Shown: positions 46,122-55,825, counted from the first letter of the stretch. The stretch is 64,000 nt of DNA from Schlesneria sp. DSM 10557 (GCF_041860085.1 NZ_CP124747.1:5851001-5915000); one strand, 5' to 3'. Notes: a model not told the origin generated them from the sequence alone. Translations and numbers: made by a program.

Positions 46122-47968
46122 GCCTTCCTGAATCTCTCAAACAACGGATTCTTACCCTGGTTTGCACCGGGGCCGCTTTCCTTGCCGGATGTCGCGCTGA
46201 CGTCGCGGAACTGGTCCAGGGTAAGGGGCCTTCTGAATCGAAAGATGACGTACCACCGGCCCTGGCGACATCGGAACGAAAGTCGGTTTTCGCCGAGTTT
46301 GCCAGTACGAAATCAGTGTCAGAGAGTTCTGCACATCTGGCGGACTCGTCACGGCCGGCGATTCGATTCATCGACCGGGCTGAGTCGTTAGGAGTCAACT
46401 TCGTCTACCAGAACGGTGCTCGCGGCGAACAATTGATGATGGAGGCAACTGGGGGAGGTGTGGGCTGGCTCGACTATGATCGCGATGGCTGGCCGGACTT
46501 GTTTTTCGGGCAGGGGGGCGAGCCATGGCGACCCGCTGGACCTGATCAACCCCGAGACGAACTGTTTCGCAATCGAGATGGCACTGACTTTGAGAATGTC
46601 ACCACGAACGCCGGGATCGATGATCGAGCCTACGGTCAAGGTGTCTGCGTGGGTGACTATGACAACGATGGCTTCGCCGATTTGTTTATTACAAATTTTG
46701 GCGAGAGTCGGTTATTCCATAACAGGGGCGACGGAACGTTTCACGAGGTGACACGTGAATCTCAAATCCATGAAACACTCTGGAGTACTTCTGCCGCGTG
46801 GAGCGACATTGATCGGGATGGCGACCTCGACTTATATGTCTGCCGGTACTGTCAATACGATGTCAACAATCCTCGTCCGTGTATGGACAAGGAAGGCCGT
46901 CCCTCGATCTGTCATCCTCAGCAAGTCGATCCAGAGCCCGATGAATTCTACCTGAACCTGGGCGACGGAACGTTCCGTGCTGCCGCTCAGGAACTGGGGC
47001 TTTACGGAGAAAATAATCGTGCGTTGGGAGTCCTGATCGCCGATTTAAACAATGACCGCTGGCCCGAAATTTTCGTCGCCAATGATACGAGTTCCAATTT
47101 TCAGTTTGTGGGTACGGAAGGCAATGACTTCGTCAATCTGGCGACGGTGCTTGGCTGTGCCTTGAGTTCAGAAGGAGTTCCCCAGGCGAATATGGGAATC
47201 GCCTGTGCGGATTATGATCGAAATGGCTACCTCGATCTTTACGTGACCCACTTTTCCGCAGAATGGAATACGCTGTACGCGAACGACGGTCCAGCGGGTT
47301 TCTCAGACCGTACAGCACTCGTCGGCCTGGTGGCCCCCACGATGCCCATGCTCGGCTTTGGAACGACGATGCACGATTTCAATGGTGACGGTTGGCTGGA
47401 AGTCTTCGTCGCCAATGGCCATATCAATGACCGCCGAACGGAAGGTTCGGGATATGCTCAGCCTCTTCAGTTGTTTTCCTTTAACGGTCGCTCGTGGGAC
47501 GACGTGGGGAAGACGGCCGGGCCCATATTCCAGAAGTCGCTCGTCGGACGTGGCGTTGCAGTCGGTGACTATGACCGTGACGGGAAGATTGATGTTGTTT
47601 GTGTCACTCATAACACCCCTTCGCTGATCCTGCACAATGAATCCGAGGGGGCGCGAGTTCTTCAGATCGACTGCATCGGCCGAATCAGTAATCGCCAGGC
47701 GTTCGGCACGCGCGCGACGATCCATGCGGGTGGCCAGCAGTATATCGCCGAAATATTCGGGGGCGGAAGCTACTGTTCGTCGCAGGAGTTGACGATCACA
47801 TTCGGCCTCGATCCCTCCATAGCGAGTGTTGATGTTGAATTGGTGTGGCCCAGCGGGATCACTCAGGCATTACACAACGTCGCTACGCCACAGCGAATCA
47901 CGGTACTCGAACCACTCGACAGCGATTCCGGTTCATCCATCAGGACTTTCGAAAATCGTGCCCCCTGA
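46118..47968 (+). CDS. CRTAC1-like FG-GAP/ASPIC-UnbV lipoprotein B
   Basis: This 616-residue paralogue of the preceding protein has the same order: lipobox (AAFLAGC near residue 24), FG-GAP repeats (GWLDYDRDGWPDLFFGQGG, VGDYDNDGFADLFITNFGE, WSDIDRDGDLDLYVCRYCQ, CADYDRNGYLDLYVTHF) and the UnbV domain (ATIHAGGQQYIAEIFGGG, YCSSQELTITFGLD, VELVWPSGITQAL). It starts with GTG 46118, overlapping the TGA of the previous gene by four bases, which means tight coupling. The pair likely comes from one duplication. The downstream TPR gene begins inside its last codons. Confidence 0.9.
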   Translation: MSLPESLKQRILTLVCTGAAFLAGCRADVAELVQGKGPSESKDDVPPALATSERKSVFAEFASTKSVSESSAHLADSSRPAIRFIDRAESLGVNFVYQNGARGEQLMMEATGGGVGWLDYDRDGWPDLFFGQGGEPWRPAGPDQPRDELFRNRDGTDFENVTTNAGIDDRAYGQGVCVGDYDNDGFADLFITNFGESRLFHNRGDGTFHEVTRESQIHETLWSTSAAWSDIDRDGDLDLYVCRYCQYDVNNPRPCMDKEGRPSICHPQQVDPEPDEFYLNLGDGTFRAAAQELGLYGENNRALGVLIADLNNDRWPEIFVANDTSSNFQFVGTEGNDFVNLATVLGCALSSEGVPQANMGIACADYDRNGYLDLYVTHFSAEWNTLYANDGPAGFSDRTALVGLVAPTMPMLGFGTTMHDFNGDGWLEVFVANGHINDRRTEGSGYAQPLQLFSFNGRSWDDVGKTAGPIFQKSLVGRGVAVGDYDRDGKIDVVCVTHNTPSLILHNESEGARVLQIDCIGRISNRQAFGTRATIHAGGQQYIAEIFGGGSYCSSQELTITFGLDPSIASVDVELVWPSGITQALHNVATPQRITVLEPLDSDSGSSIRTFENRAP

Positions 47969-49283
47969 CGCAACACCCATTCGGGACTCTCGACCGCGTT
48001 TCGCGCAGCATGCGAAGAAATTTGCGGGCGCTGTGCTATTGCTGGCGGGGATGGGTGCATTACTTTGGGGGGGCGTGACCTGGATGTATTTTTCTCAGGT
48101 CGAAGCTGCGCGAAGTGCCTGCCAGAAATGGGAGTCGGAGCGGAACTGGTCCAAGTTGCTTGTGGCGGCGCAGGAGTGGCGGCGGCTGGAACCAAATCGT
48201 CGAGATGCCATGCAAGCGGGGGCCACTGCCAGTCGCGAATTGCGTCAACCCAATTCGGTTTTCGAGTTTTTGAAGGATCACCCTGCTGAGACGAAGGGAG
48301 ATGTCCCCTGGTTAAGTATGCTCGCCAGTGCACAAATGGGACCGCTGAAAGATCCTCTCACCGGTTTGAGCACCCTGCAGAAAGTGTTGACGCTGGACCC
48401 AAAAGAAACAGAAGTTCGGCGTCGGATCATTTTCTTCTATGCAGTCATGGTGCAACCCGTTGAACTGCTCGCGGTGGTCCGTGATTCAGCGGAAAACGAG
48501 GCGGATCTACCGGAATTTTATGCTTATGCCTTTCTGGCGGATGGGCTGAAACTCAGCAATGCCTTGGAGCGGATCAAGGGTTGGATGCGAGGAGATCGGG
48601 ACGAGCCGATGATGGTTGCGTACGCACTGAATTCGGCACGAAACCTGGATGGTGGTGTTCCTCCGATGGATGAAGCAGAAGCAACGAAGCTGCGGCACTC
48701 GCAGGCACTTCGGGCAAGCTACCTGCAACAGCTTCGGGAGATGTTTCCAGAGAATCACCATGTGCTGGCGTACGATCTTGGGCAGGCCGTGAGTAACGGC
48801 CAGACAGTCATGTGTGCCGAACTGTTGTCGCGCGCAACTGCGGTGGCGGATGGTGACTACCGCTTCTGGCGAGCTCGAGGCTGGCTTTTCCTGAAAGCGG
48901 GTGACTTCGTCGAAGCACAGCGGGCGTTTGACGAGGCCTTGAAGTTGCATCCGATTGACTGGCGAACACGCTATTATCTGGCTGACCTGAACAGGCGAAA
49001 TCGTCGGCTCGATGTCGCTGACCAGGAGTATCAACTTGCTGCGGAAGGGAAGGAGTTGGAATCAGAATTCCTGGCTGCTTCCGACGTACAACATATACCG
49101 CACGAACTGTTTGACCGGCTGCGGGTGTTTGCGGGGAAATGCGGGGACGAACTTGTGGCACAGCGATTGGAGGTTTTGTTGAGCACATCGAAGACAGGTC
49201 GTGCGTCCCCAAGCGTCGTTCCCAATCGTCGTCGTCAGGCCGCGTCGCAACAACTTCAGACACTCAAGCGGGAATTTCCCTGA
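47958..49283 (+). CDS. Membrane-anchored TPR protein A
   Basis: The 441-residue protein has one N-terminal membrane helix (GAVLLLAGMGALLWGGVTWMY) with the rest facing the periplasm. Helical TPR-like units follow (ACQKWESERNWSKLLVAA, LSTLQKVLTLDPKETEVRR, FWRARGWLFLKAGDFVEAQR, AFDEALKLHPIDWRTRYYL). I use GTG 47958, eleven bases inside the end of the CRTAC1-B gene; the frame is open to ATG 47826, but that would overlap by 140 bp. TPR proteins are binding scaffolds. Its position after two CRTAC1-like genes suggests it holds those lipoproteins. Confidence 0.82.
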   Translation: MPPDATPIRDSRPRFAQHAKKFAGAVLLLAGMGALLWGGVTWMYFSQVEAARSACQKWESERNWSKLLVAAQEWRRLEPNRRDAMQAGATASRELRQPNSVFEFLKDHPAETKGDVPWLSMLASAQMGPLKDPLTGLSTLQKVLTLDPKETEVRRRIIFFYAVMVQPVELLAVVRDSAENEADLPEFYAYAFLADGLKLSNALERIKGWMRGDRDEPMMVAYALNSARNLDGGVPPMDEAEATKLRHSQALRASYLQQLREMFPENHHVLAYDLGQAVSNGQTVMCAELLSRATAVADGDYRFWRARGWLFLKAGDFVEAQRAFDEALKLHPIDWRTRYYLADLNRRNRRLDVADQEYQLAAEGKELESEFLAASDVQHIPHELFDRLRVFAGKCGDELVAQRLEVLLSTSKTGRASPSVVPNRRRQAASQQLQTLKREFP

Positions 49284-49337
49284 AACCAATGTGTGTTTGC
49301 ACCAGAGGGACAGAACATTTTCCCACTCTTGCCGTAA

Positions 49338-50627
49338 ATGAATCTCATGTCCTCGCAGCAATCAACCGCCAATTCACCTCGAAAAAGCCAACGACATCGC
49401 TGGCTGTGGCTTGCTGGTATCCTGCCTCTTATTGCACTGGGGGTCTGGGGTGTCTGGGAGTGGTCGATTCACCGCTTTGCCGAGTCCTGTCGTGTGGCAC
49501 AGGAGGAACATCGCTGGAATGACCTGGAAGGAATCTCGCGTCGCTGGAGCTGGTATGATCCATCGTCGGCGGAACCGTGGATCTACCTGGCAGATGCCGT
49601 CCAGCATCAGGAACGATACGTTGAAGCGGCCGAGTATCTGGCGCGTGTGCCGCAGCACAGCCCGGAGTACCTGCCGGCTCAACTGGGACGAGCAAAGATT
49701 CTGTTCGGACCCGCCAATCGCCCGTTCGATGGTGAGGATGCTTGTCGCGAGATCCTGTCTCACGAACCGTTGGTGGGTGGTGCCCACGAACTGCTGATCC
49801 AGTTCTACGCGGTCACGCTACAGCGTACGAAGTTACGGGAGCAAGTGAAATCGGCGATTCAGGTGGAGCGTGAACCCCGGGATGCATTCGTTTATTACTT
49901 TCTCATTGACACACTCAGGCTGGGTGAAGGGGTGTCGCTGAACGGACTTTGGTTGAACTCATATCCCGACGACGAGATCCTTTCGGTCGCGCAAATGCTG
50001 CACGGGGACGACGCCGCGCACAGTTATGTGGCGTCGCCAGAAAGCGTTGCCGACGACATGCTGAGCTCTGTCGGGACACCGGTTCAGCGGACAACGGAAT
50101 CGAATGCGGTCGCGGATGCTGGTACTTCGACGCTGACAATTAAGGAACATGCCGCCCGCCAGTTGCTGGACCGCTTTCCCCACAATGCGAACCTGCTGGC
50201 TTATCTGGCTGACCAGGAACTTGCCAAGGGGAATGTCGATCAGGTGATTAAGCTCCTGGCGCAGACTCAACCCGATACAGAAGCGGACCCGCGATTCTGG
50301 CGATTCAAAGGATGGGTCCACTTTACGCGGAAAGAGTATCCAGAGGCTGAAAGTGCATATCGGAAAGCCCTTTCGATTCATCCACTCGATTGGCTGACGA
50401 TGCACCGTCTCGCTGAAATTCTGCGAATTCGAGGACTGACGGACGAGGTCACGCGACTCGAAAAGCTGGTCGACCGTGCTCATGAACTTCGCCCCCGCAT
50501 TCGCGAGTTGCGAAACGTCCGCGATTCGCCGGTGCCTCTTCTTAAGGAAATCGGTCGTTTTGCTCGTGACGCAGGGGACTCGCTAATTGCCGACGCACTG
50601 ACAAAACGACTCGGGTCTCTTGAGTAG
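49338..50627 (+). CDS. Membrane-anchored TPR protein B
   Basis: A 429-residue relative of TPR protein A. It has a membrane helix (LWLAGILPLIALGVWGVW), then WNDLEGISRRW-like start units, then TPRs (AAEYLARVPQHSPEYLPAQL, FWRFKGWVHFTRKEYPEAES, AYRKALSIHPLDWLTMHRL, AEILRIRGLTDEVTRLE). The block FWRxxGW...EA..AxxxALxxHPxDW is shared with protein A, so these are duplicates like the two CRTAC1 genes. It starts 54 bp after protein A and ends 43 bp from the tail of the multihaem cytochrome gene on the other strand. Confidence 0.82.
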   Translation: MNLMSSQQSTANSPRKSQRHRWLWLAGILPLIALGVWGVWEWSIHRFAESCRVAQEEHRWNDLEGISRRWSWYDPSSAEPWIYLADAVQHQERYVEAAEYLARVPQHSPEYLPAQLGRAKILFGPANRPFDGEDACREILSHEPLVGGAHELLIQFYAVTLQRTKLREQVKSAIQVEREPRDAFVYYFLIDTLRLGEGVSLNGLWLNSYPDDEILSVAQMLHGDDAAHSYVASPESVADDMLSSVGTPVQRTTESNAVADAGTSTLTIKEHAARQLLDRFPHNANLLAYLADQELAKGNVDQVIKLLAQTQPDTEADPRFWRFKGWVHFTRKEYPEAESAYRKALSIHPLDWLTMHRLAEILRIRGLTDEVTRLEKLVDRAHELRPRIRELRNVRDSPVPLLKEIGRFARDAGDSLIADALTKRLGSLE

Positions 50628-50670
50628 TCTGCTGCGACCCACTTGTACGAGTCTCATCGGATCATCTGCA

Positions 50671-52641
50671 TTACTTCAGAAATCGGGAGATGGCCGTCAA
50701 GATTTTGCGGTGCCTTTCCGCTTTGTCTTGGTTCCCGAGTTGCTCGTACGCGACCGAGAGGCGGCGACGCAACTCCATCTGGGTGGGCTCACATTGCAGC
50801 GATTCTTCCGCCAGTTCCAAGCCCCGTTCCAGGTCCCCTTGATGCCATGCGGCTTCGGCCCGCAGTTTGTAATAAAGGCCCTTCCTTTTATCTTTTTGCA
50901 GGAGGATCTCAACTTCGCGGTCGACCTCGTTCCATGCGGAGCGAGCGGAAAGAGCCCCCGTGTGAAGTTCCCGCGCGTCGACTCGACCGGGTGCGAGTTC
51001 TAAAGCCCGCGTAGCGAATTTCTCGACATCGGACCACTTCCCTAGACGACTCTGAAACCAGGCCAGGCTTTCCCAGATCTCTGGATCTTCGGGCAGCATG
51101 TCTGTCAGCTCTTGCAGTGTCGCAATCGCTCGTTCAAGTTCTGCCGGTTTTCGCACCTGTTTTCGATCTGTCCGCACTGACATGGCCTCGGCCCGACGAA
51201 TCTCCCATTCCGGGACGCCGGACATCAGAACTTCAGCGAGACGATCAGGCGACTCTTGATCGGGCTTTTCCTGGGGGCGTCTCAAGATGCGATGATCTGT
51301 AAATGCGGTATGGGGGATGTCTGATGCATCAAACTGAGGCATATGACAGCCGACGCAGCTTTTGCCAATTCGCTCGGCGACCGCTTCTGAACATTGCGGC
51401 TGGTTCTCGGAGTGACACGCGGCACATTTCTGGTCGAACGCAGTCGAAGGATTGCCACTGGGAAGTGCATGTGGATTATGACAGGAGATGCACCCCATCT
51501 TGCCATGACTTTTTTGATAGCAGGTGCTCGTCAGCATCTGTTCGGATTGTGAGACAGCAGTACGTTCTCCGGGAGGACTCGATAATATGACGTAAATATC
51601 ACTCAATCGATCACCGGGACGGAAGTCGGAAGCACGTCGTCCGTAGCGCAGAGAAGTTCTTGCTGCGTGAAAGTGACATTGGTGGCAGACCGCATCACGT
51701 CGCTCGGGGTCGAGATCGCCGGGATTGACGATTCGATCCTCTCCCTTGAAGTTGTCAGGTTGCTGATGGTGTGCGACATGAGATGCGCCGGGGCCATGGC
51801 ACCGTTCACAACTGATGGCATGCTCCACAATCGGCGCCTCTCGGTTCCATGAGTCAGGCGACGCCTCGATGTTCATCTGTCCGATGTGACAGGCGAGACA
51901 CCGTTCTGTCAGCAGCCGATCAAATCGCTGGTGCATTCCGGGTAAGTAACCCGGTGACAGATCCCAGCGACTTTTGGCTGTGTACCAACTGATGGGCGAC
52001 ATAAAGTAACGGTCACCTCGGCGATAGGCATACGAGCGGCCATGCCGACCAGATCCGATTGCGAGTTCCATCGCCACTGCGAAATCATAGAGGGTTTCTT
52101 CGTCACGATCGATCAGTTCTTCATGATGGACGATGCCTGTCGCGTCCTTTTCAACACGATACTGTTTGTCATCGGCCGTGATAAACTTCGCGGTTTCACC
52201 ATAGGCCTCGATTTCGGGAACGGTCGAAAGACTTCCGCTGGACCTTCCCATCGGATGTTGCGCGAACTGATCCGCGATCTCGCGGTGACACGTCGCGCAG
52301 GTCGCAGACCCGGCATAGTCCAATTCACGCGGAGAGGGCTTGGGGATGGACGGGGGTGAGGTCGTCCGTTCAGGGACCTGTGCAGGACCACGGGAACTGG
52401 GCGAACCACAGCCAGCGAAAAGAGTCACGGCAACCGCAATCCAAGGCCAGTCGAAGAGGCAGACACTAATTCCTGCCCGGCTCCACCCGCAGGCAGTCGG
52501 GAAAACGCTTGAGTTCCCCTTTGTCAGGTGGGTGAAAACCAATCGCCAAAGACCGACTGTTCTCACGTGGTCAAACCGTGGTCCATTGTGCATGAAGATC
52601 GGTCTCAAAGCGAATTGCAAGAAGAGAGTCAAAATGGACAC
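50671..52641 (-). CDS. Seven-haem cytochrome c lipoprotein with C-terminal TPRs
   Basis: The protein has a lipobox-like LFAGC near residue 78 and then seven CxxCH haem sites: CATCH, CLACH, CERCH, CHQCH, CISCH, CAACH and CVGCH. The fifth is followed by NPHALPSGN and the order resembles the cytochrome c-554/doubled CxxCH families. The last 150 residues are TPR-like helices (AIATLQELTDMLPEDPEIWESLAWF). The true start is uncertain, because the frame is open 77 residues before the lipobox; a GTG or TTG start closer to it is likely. It is convergent to the CRTAC1/TPR operon. It may supply electrons to, or take them from, partners in the same region. This is an inference from position. Confidence 0.85.
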   Translation of the reverse strand: MSILTLFLQFALRPIFMHNGPRFDHVRTVGLWRLVFTHLTKGNSSVFPTACGWSRAGISVCLFDWPWIAVAVTLFAGCGSPSSRGPAQVPERTTSPPSIPKPSPRELDYAGSATCATCHREIADQFAQHPMGRSSGSLSTVPEIEAYGETAKFITADDKQYRVEKDATGIVHHEELIDRDEETLYDFAVAMELAIGSGRHGRSYAYRRGDRYFMSPISWYTAKSRWDLSPGYLPGMHQRFDRLLTERCLACHIGQMNIEASPDSWNREAPIVEHAISCERCHGPGASHVAHHQQPDNFKGEDRIVNPGDLDPERRDAVCHQCHFHAARTSLRYGRRASDFRPGDRLSDIYVILSSPPGERTAVSQSEQMLTSTCYQKSHGKMGCISCHNPHALPSGNPSTAFDQKCAACHSENQPQCSEAVAERIGKSCVGCHMPQFDASDIPHTAFTDHRILRRPQEKPDQESPDRLAEVLMSGVPEWEIRRAEAMSVRTDRKQVRKPAELERAIATLQELTDMLPEDPEIWESLAWFQSRLGKWSDVEKFATRALELAPGRVDARELHTGALSARSAWNEVDREVEILLQKDKRKGLYYKLRAEAAWHQGDLERGLELAEESLQCEPTQMELRRRLSVAYEQLGNQDKAERHRKILTAISRFLK

Positions 52642-52804
52642 ATGCGATGTATTACGTGAAAAGCCTCAATCGACGGAGATCCCATCTGACCAAAGTGACT
52701 GACGCGTTTCAAAAGTTAGGGTTGGTTGACGTCGATGTTTACATTTGCGATCTGTAATCCACGTTACGTCAGAGAGATTGCGGTTGGGAAGAAATACTCC
52801 GTCG

Positions 52805-53599
52805 TTATCCGGACGCCGAAATCTGATTCCCCGCCAGATGCAGCATCTCAAGGATTTCTGCCCGGAGATTCATAAACTCTGGGTCCGTTCGTCTGCGAGG
52901 ACGGGGGAACGGGACCGGGATGACTGATTCCAGACGACCGGGGCGGGGCGTCATGATCGCGATGCGATCGCAGAGGTAGATTGCTTCATCAATGTCATGG
53001 GTGACTAAAACCATCGTCGTGCCGCTCTTCTCCCACACGCGCAGGATTTCGTCCTGCATCCGAATGCGAGTGAATTGATCCAGAGCGCCGAGAGGTTCAT
53101 CAAGTAATAGGAAATCCGGATGACTGATGAGTGCGCGGGCCAGAGCAACGCGTTGGGCCATTCCGCCCGAGATCTGTGATGGATAACAGTCCGCAAACTC
53201 AGTCAGGCCCATGAGCTCCATGTAGTCTGCAGCAGCCGTCGGATGTTTCTTGCGTCCACCGCAGGCGATGAGGCCAGCTTCAATATTTCGGCGAACTGTC
53301 AGCCAGGGAAACAAACAGTGACTTTGAAAAATCAGACCTCGTTGGGCACTCGGACCAGTGACTCGCTCGGAACCCACCCAGACCCCACCGGACGTCGCGT
53401 GGTCGAGACCGGCGATCAGGCGAAGCACGGTTGACTTGCCACAGCCGCTGGGGCCAAGAAGCGCGACAATCTCGCCCGGATTCACCGTAAGGTTCATGTC
53501 GCTGATGGCCTGGACGGAGCCGAATGTCCGACGGAGTTGCCGGATCTCAAGTGTCTCACCTGCACTTACCGACGCGAGTCGAGACGGAATCGTTACCAT
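52805..53599 (-). CDS. ABC transporter ATP-binding protein, NitT/TauT type
   Basis: A 264-residue import ATPase of the TauB/SsuB/NrtD type: Walker A GPSGCGKST near 45-53, Q-loop in IFQSHCLFPWL, signature ISGGMAQRVALARAL, Walker B LLLDEPLGALD, and H-loop in VTHDIDEAIYL. ATG 53599 overlaps the stop of the permease gene (ATGGTAA), so it is coupled to it. It is the last gene of the six-gene operon that starts at 62463. No specificity can be read from this subunit. Confidence 0.93.
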   Translation of the reverse strand: MVTIPSRLASVSAGETLEIRQLRRTFGSVQAISDMNLTVNPGEIVALLGPSGCGKSTVLRLIAGLDHATSGGVWVGSERVTGPSAQRGLIFQSHCLFPWLTVRRNIEAGLIACGGRKKHPTAAADYMELMGLTEFADCYPSQISGGMAQRVALARALISHPDFLLLDEPLGALDQFTRIRMQDEILRVWEKSGTTMVLVTHDIDEAIYLCDRIAIMTPRPGRLESVIPVPFPRPRRRTDPEFMNLRAEILEMLHLAGNQISASG

Positions 53600-54672
53600 T
53601 TGACAACCCCCTTTTGCCATCGCAGGAAGTGGTCGCGGGCCATGAACAGAAGTGTCATGAGGCTTGAGAAAAAGATCGCCATAATCAGCAGTGAAGCGTA
53701 GACCTTACCGTATTCCGCGTATCCTTTTTGCCACTGGATATACCAGCCGAGCCCGGCTTTGACACCTACTGTTTCCGCCACGATCAGGGTAAGGAATGAG
53801 GCACCCAGGCCCTGAAACAATCCGAGAAAAATGTTCGGCAACGCAGCCGGAATCGCCACGTTGAAAATCAAATAAAGGCGGCTCGCACCCATCGTTCGAG
53901 CGACATCCAGGTATGAAAGCGGAACATGAGAAATTCCTGCGGCAGTCAGCATGGTCATTGGAAACCAGACTGCAAATGCGATCAAAGCCGCGCCGCTGAA
54001 GAATGACAACGAGGCCGGGAAGAGTGTCATCACGAGAGGGACCAGTGCCGTCGCGGGTACCGGTCCGATGGTCTTCAGAACGGGCGTGAGCCAGTACCTC
54101 GCAATCGAGAACCACCCGATCAGAACGCCTGTTACTAAGCCGGCAGTGACGCCGGCCAGATAGCCGCACGCGAGCAGTCGCAGCGAGTGCCAGGTGCTCT
54201 CTAGCAGGATCTTGCGATCTTCGATGAGCGACCCGAGTACTTCATCCGGGCTGGGAAAAAAAGGGTGTGGCAGAGAACGCCATTTGGCCGTCAGCAAATC
54301 ACAGCCGCCCAGGATGGCTACCGCCCCTGCGACAAGAGGAGCGTAGTAACGCACACGCGGTTGAAGGGGGGGGAAGCCGAACTGAAGAAGCCACGCGCTC
54401 GAAGACCCGAAAAGGATGACTATCAGCAGGAGGGGGTAAGGGTGCTGCCACTGTGGGAGGTTTGCCATCCATGCAATCGATGGCGATGTTTGATTGGGGA
54501 GTACAAGATGCAATATCAACGCAACAACTGACGCCACGACCGGTGATGCGCCAGGCAGGTTCAATCCGTTACGATTGATACGGGTATCTTGAGACCATTT
54601 GCCGGTCGCTGTCTCATCACCCTCTCGTGACGTGGCCGGCAAGGGGCTTACTTCGGGAGCTTCTGTGGTCAT
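53593..54672 (-). CDS. ABC transporter permease, NitT/TauT type
   Basis: A 359-residue permease with the TauC/SsuC-like core in its second half: EAA-type loop around LDVARTMGASRLYLIFNVAIPAALPNIFLGL, and about six membrane segments there (ALVPLVMTLFPASLSFF, AALIAFAVWFPMTMLTA). The first 140 residues hold three more hydrophobic segments (VASVVALILHLVLP, LLLIVILFGSSSAW, LVAGAVAILGGCDLL), so the protein is longer than the usual ~250-280 residues. It starts seven bases after the stop of the binding-protein gene. Confidence 0.88.
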   Translation of the reverse strand: MTTEAPEVSPLPATSREGDETATGKWSQDTRINRNGLNLPGASPVVASVVALILHLVLPNQTSPSIAWMANLPQWQHPYPLLLIVILFGSSSAWLLQFGFPPLQPRVRYYAPLVAGAVAILGGCDLLTAKWRSLPHPFFPSPDEVLGSLIEDRKILLESTWHSLRLLACGYLAGVTAGLVTGVLIGWFSIARYWLTPVLKTIGPVPATALVPLVMTLFPASLSFFSGAALIAFAVWFPMTMLTAAGISHVPLSYLDVARTMGASRLYLIFNVAIPAALPNIFLGLFQGLGASFLTLIVAETVGVKAGLGWYIQWQKGYAEYGKVYASLLIMAIFFSSLMTLLFMARDHFLRWQKGVVKW

Positions 54673-54679
54673 TGTCTCA

Positions 54680-55825
54680 CTATTCGATGCAGCAGCGGCA
54701 GCAACACAGGCAGTCTTTGTTCAATTCAAAGAGTGCCACAAAACCTTCCGGAGACAATTTCGGAGCCCTTCCGCCATCGGCGATCTTCTCGACCTCCAAT
54801 TGATTAATCCACTCGTCAGTAACTCCCTCCAGGTCCAGCCATGCCCGCTTCGTCAGCTCATCAACGTTGGTTGACTCTTTCAGCAGGCCCGCCCGTTTCA
54901 TCTCGCTGGCGGCGTTCTCGATACTCTGCCGGCAACTTGAGACGCCGGGCATGTACTTCAGTTGGGAAATGGCCTGGGCATTGATCTCTGTTGATGCGGC
55001 GATGTAATTCTTTTCGACTGCGAGCGTGGCGGCCGCGATGGTGTTTTCTTCAACCCAGCGCGACGCTTTCAGAAACGCTCGGGTCACCTTTGCTGCTGCG
55101 GCAGGGTTCGCGCGGGCCAGTTTACCGCTGACGACGGCAGCACAGCAGTACTCCTCGCTATACGGTGCATCGGTCGCCTGGTCGGCAATCGTTCGCACGA
55201 TCCCTTTGCCGACCAGAATCGTCCCGATCGGGTCGGAAGTACAGACGGCATCGACAAGTCCTTTTTCGACGGCCAGTCCTAATTCTGCCGGGGGATAAGG
55301 GATCCACTGGACGTCGTCACTTTCGGGACGGGGATCGATTCCGTGAGCAGCCAGAACCCGACATGAGAACAGGTATGGGGGACTACCAATGTGGGTCGCG
55401 ACGCCAATTTTCTTGCCCTTGAGCTCGGCAGGTGACTTGATGTCCGAGTTCGCGGCCACTTGCAGCCGCAGGCAGCCCGTATGGATGCCACCCGTGATCT
55501 TCATATCAACACCCTGCTCGATCGGCTTCAGCAGATACATGATCAGTGTGTGATTTGCATCGAAACTTCCCGTCCCCAAACCTTCGCGCAGGCCGTCCCA
55601 GTCGGTCTTCACCAGTTCTACATCCAGACCTTCTTCGGTGTAGAATCCTTTTTCCTGAGCTACGAACATAGGTGCTTCGCAGGTCAGCCCCAGATAGGCA
55701 ACTTTCAGTTTTGTCCGTCCATCGGCCGTCGTGGGGGAAGATTCACCACTGCATCCAATCGCGCCGGCCAACAGGCCGACCGCTCCAAGCAATGGTAAAA
55801 CGCGGCACGAGAACGAACGCTTCAT
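54680..55825 (-). CDS. NMT1/TauA-like substrate-binding lipoprotein with cysteine-rich tail
   Basis: A 381-residue binding protein: signal peptide with lipobox AGAIGC and lipid Cys25, then the two-lobed NMT1/TauA-like fold (KVAYLGLTCEAPMFVAQEKG, NHTLIMYLLKPIEQG, GKKIGVATHIGSPPYLF, DAVCTSDPIG). Known relatives bind taurine, sulphonates, nitrate or pyrimidine precursors. This one has an unusual number of cysteines for an exported protein (C49, TGC, FSC, AVC, EYCC, SSC) and ends with six Cys in ten residues (DCLCCCRCCIE, last residues 371-381). This suggests metal, metal-complex or thiol binding. The gene lies 85 bp after the UnbU-like gene. Confidence 0.85.
   Translation of the reverse strand: MKRSFSCRVLPLLGAVGLLAGAIGCSGESSPTTADGRTKLKVAYLGLTCEAPMFVAQEKGFYTEEGLDVELVKTDWDGLREGLGTGSFDANHTLIMYLLKPIEQGVDMKITGGIHTGCLRLQVAANSDIKSPAELKGKKIGVATHIGSPPYLFSCRVLAAHGIDPRPESDDVQWIPYPPAELGLAVEKGLVDAVCTSDPIGTILVGKGIVRTIADQATDAPYSEEYCCAAVVSGKLARANPAAAAKVTRAFLKASRWVEENTIAAATLAVEKNYIAASTEINAQAISQLKYMPGVSSCRQSIENAASEMKRAGLLKESTNVDELTKRAWLDLEGVTDEWINQLEVEKIADGGRAPKLSPEGFVALFELNKDCLCCCRCCIE

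Noticed and set aside
54680..54682. Possible selenocysteine readthrough at the end of the Cys-rich binding protein
   Set aside because: The stop codon is TAG and not TGA, and no selenocysteine hairpin is apparent.
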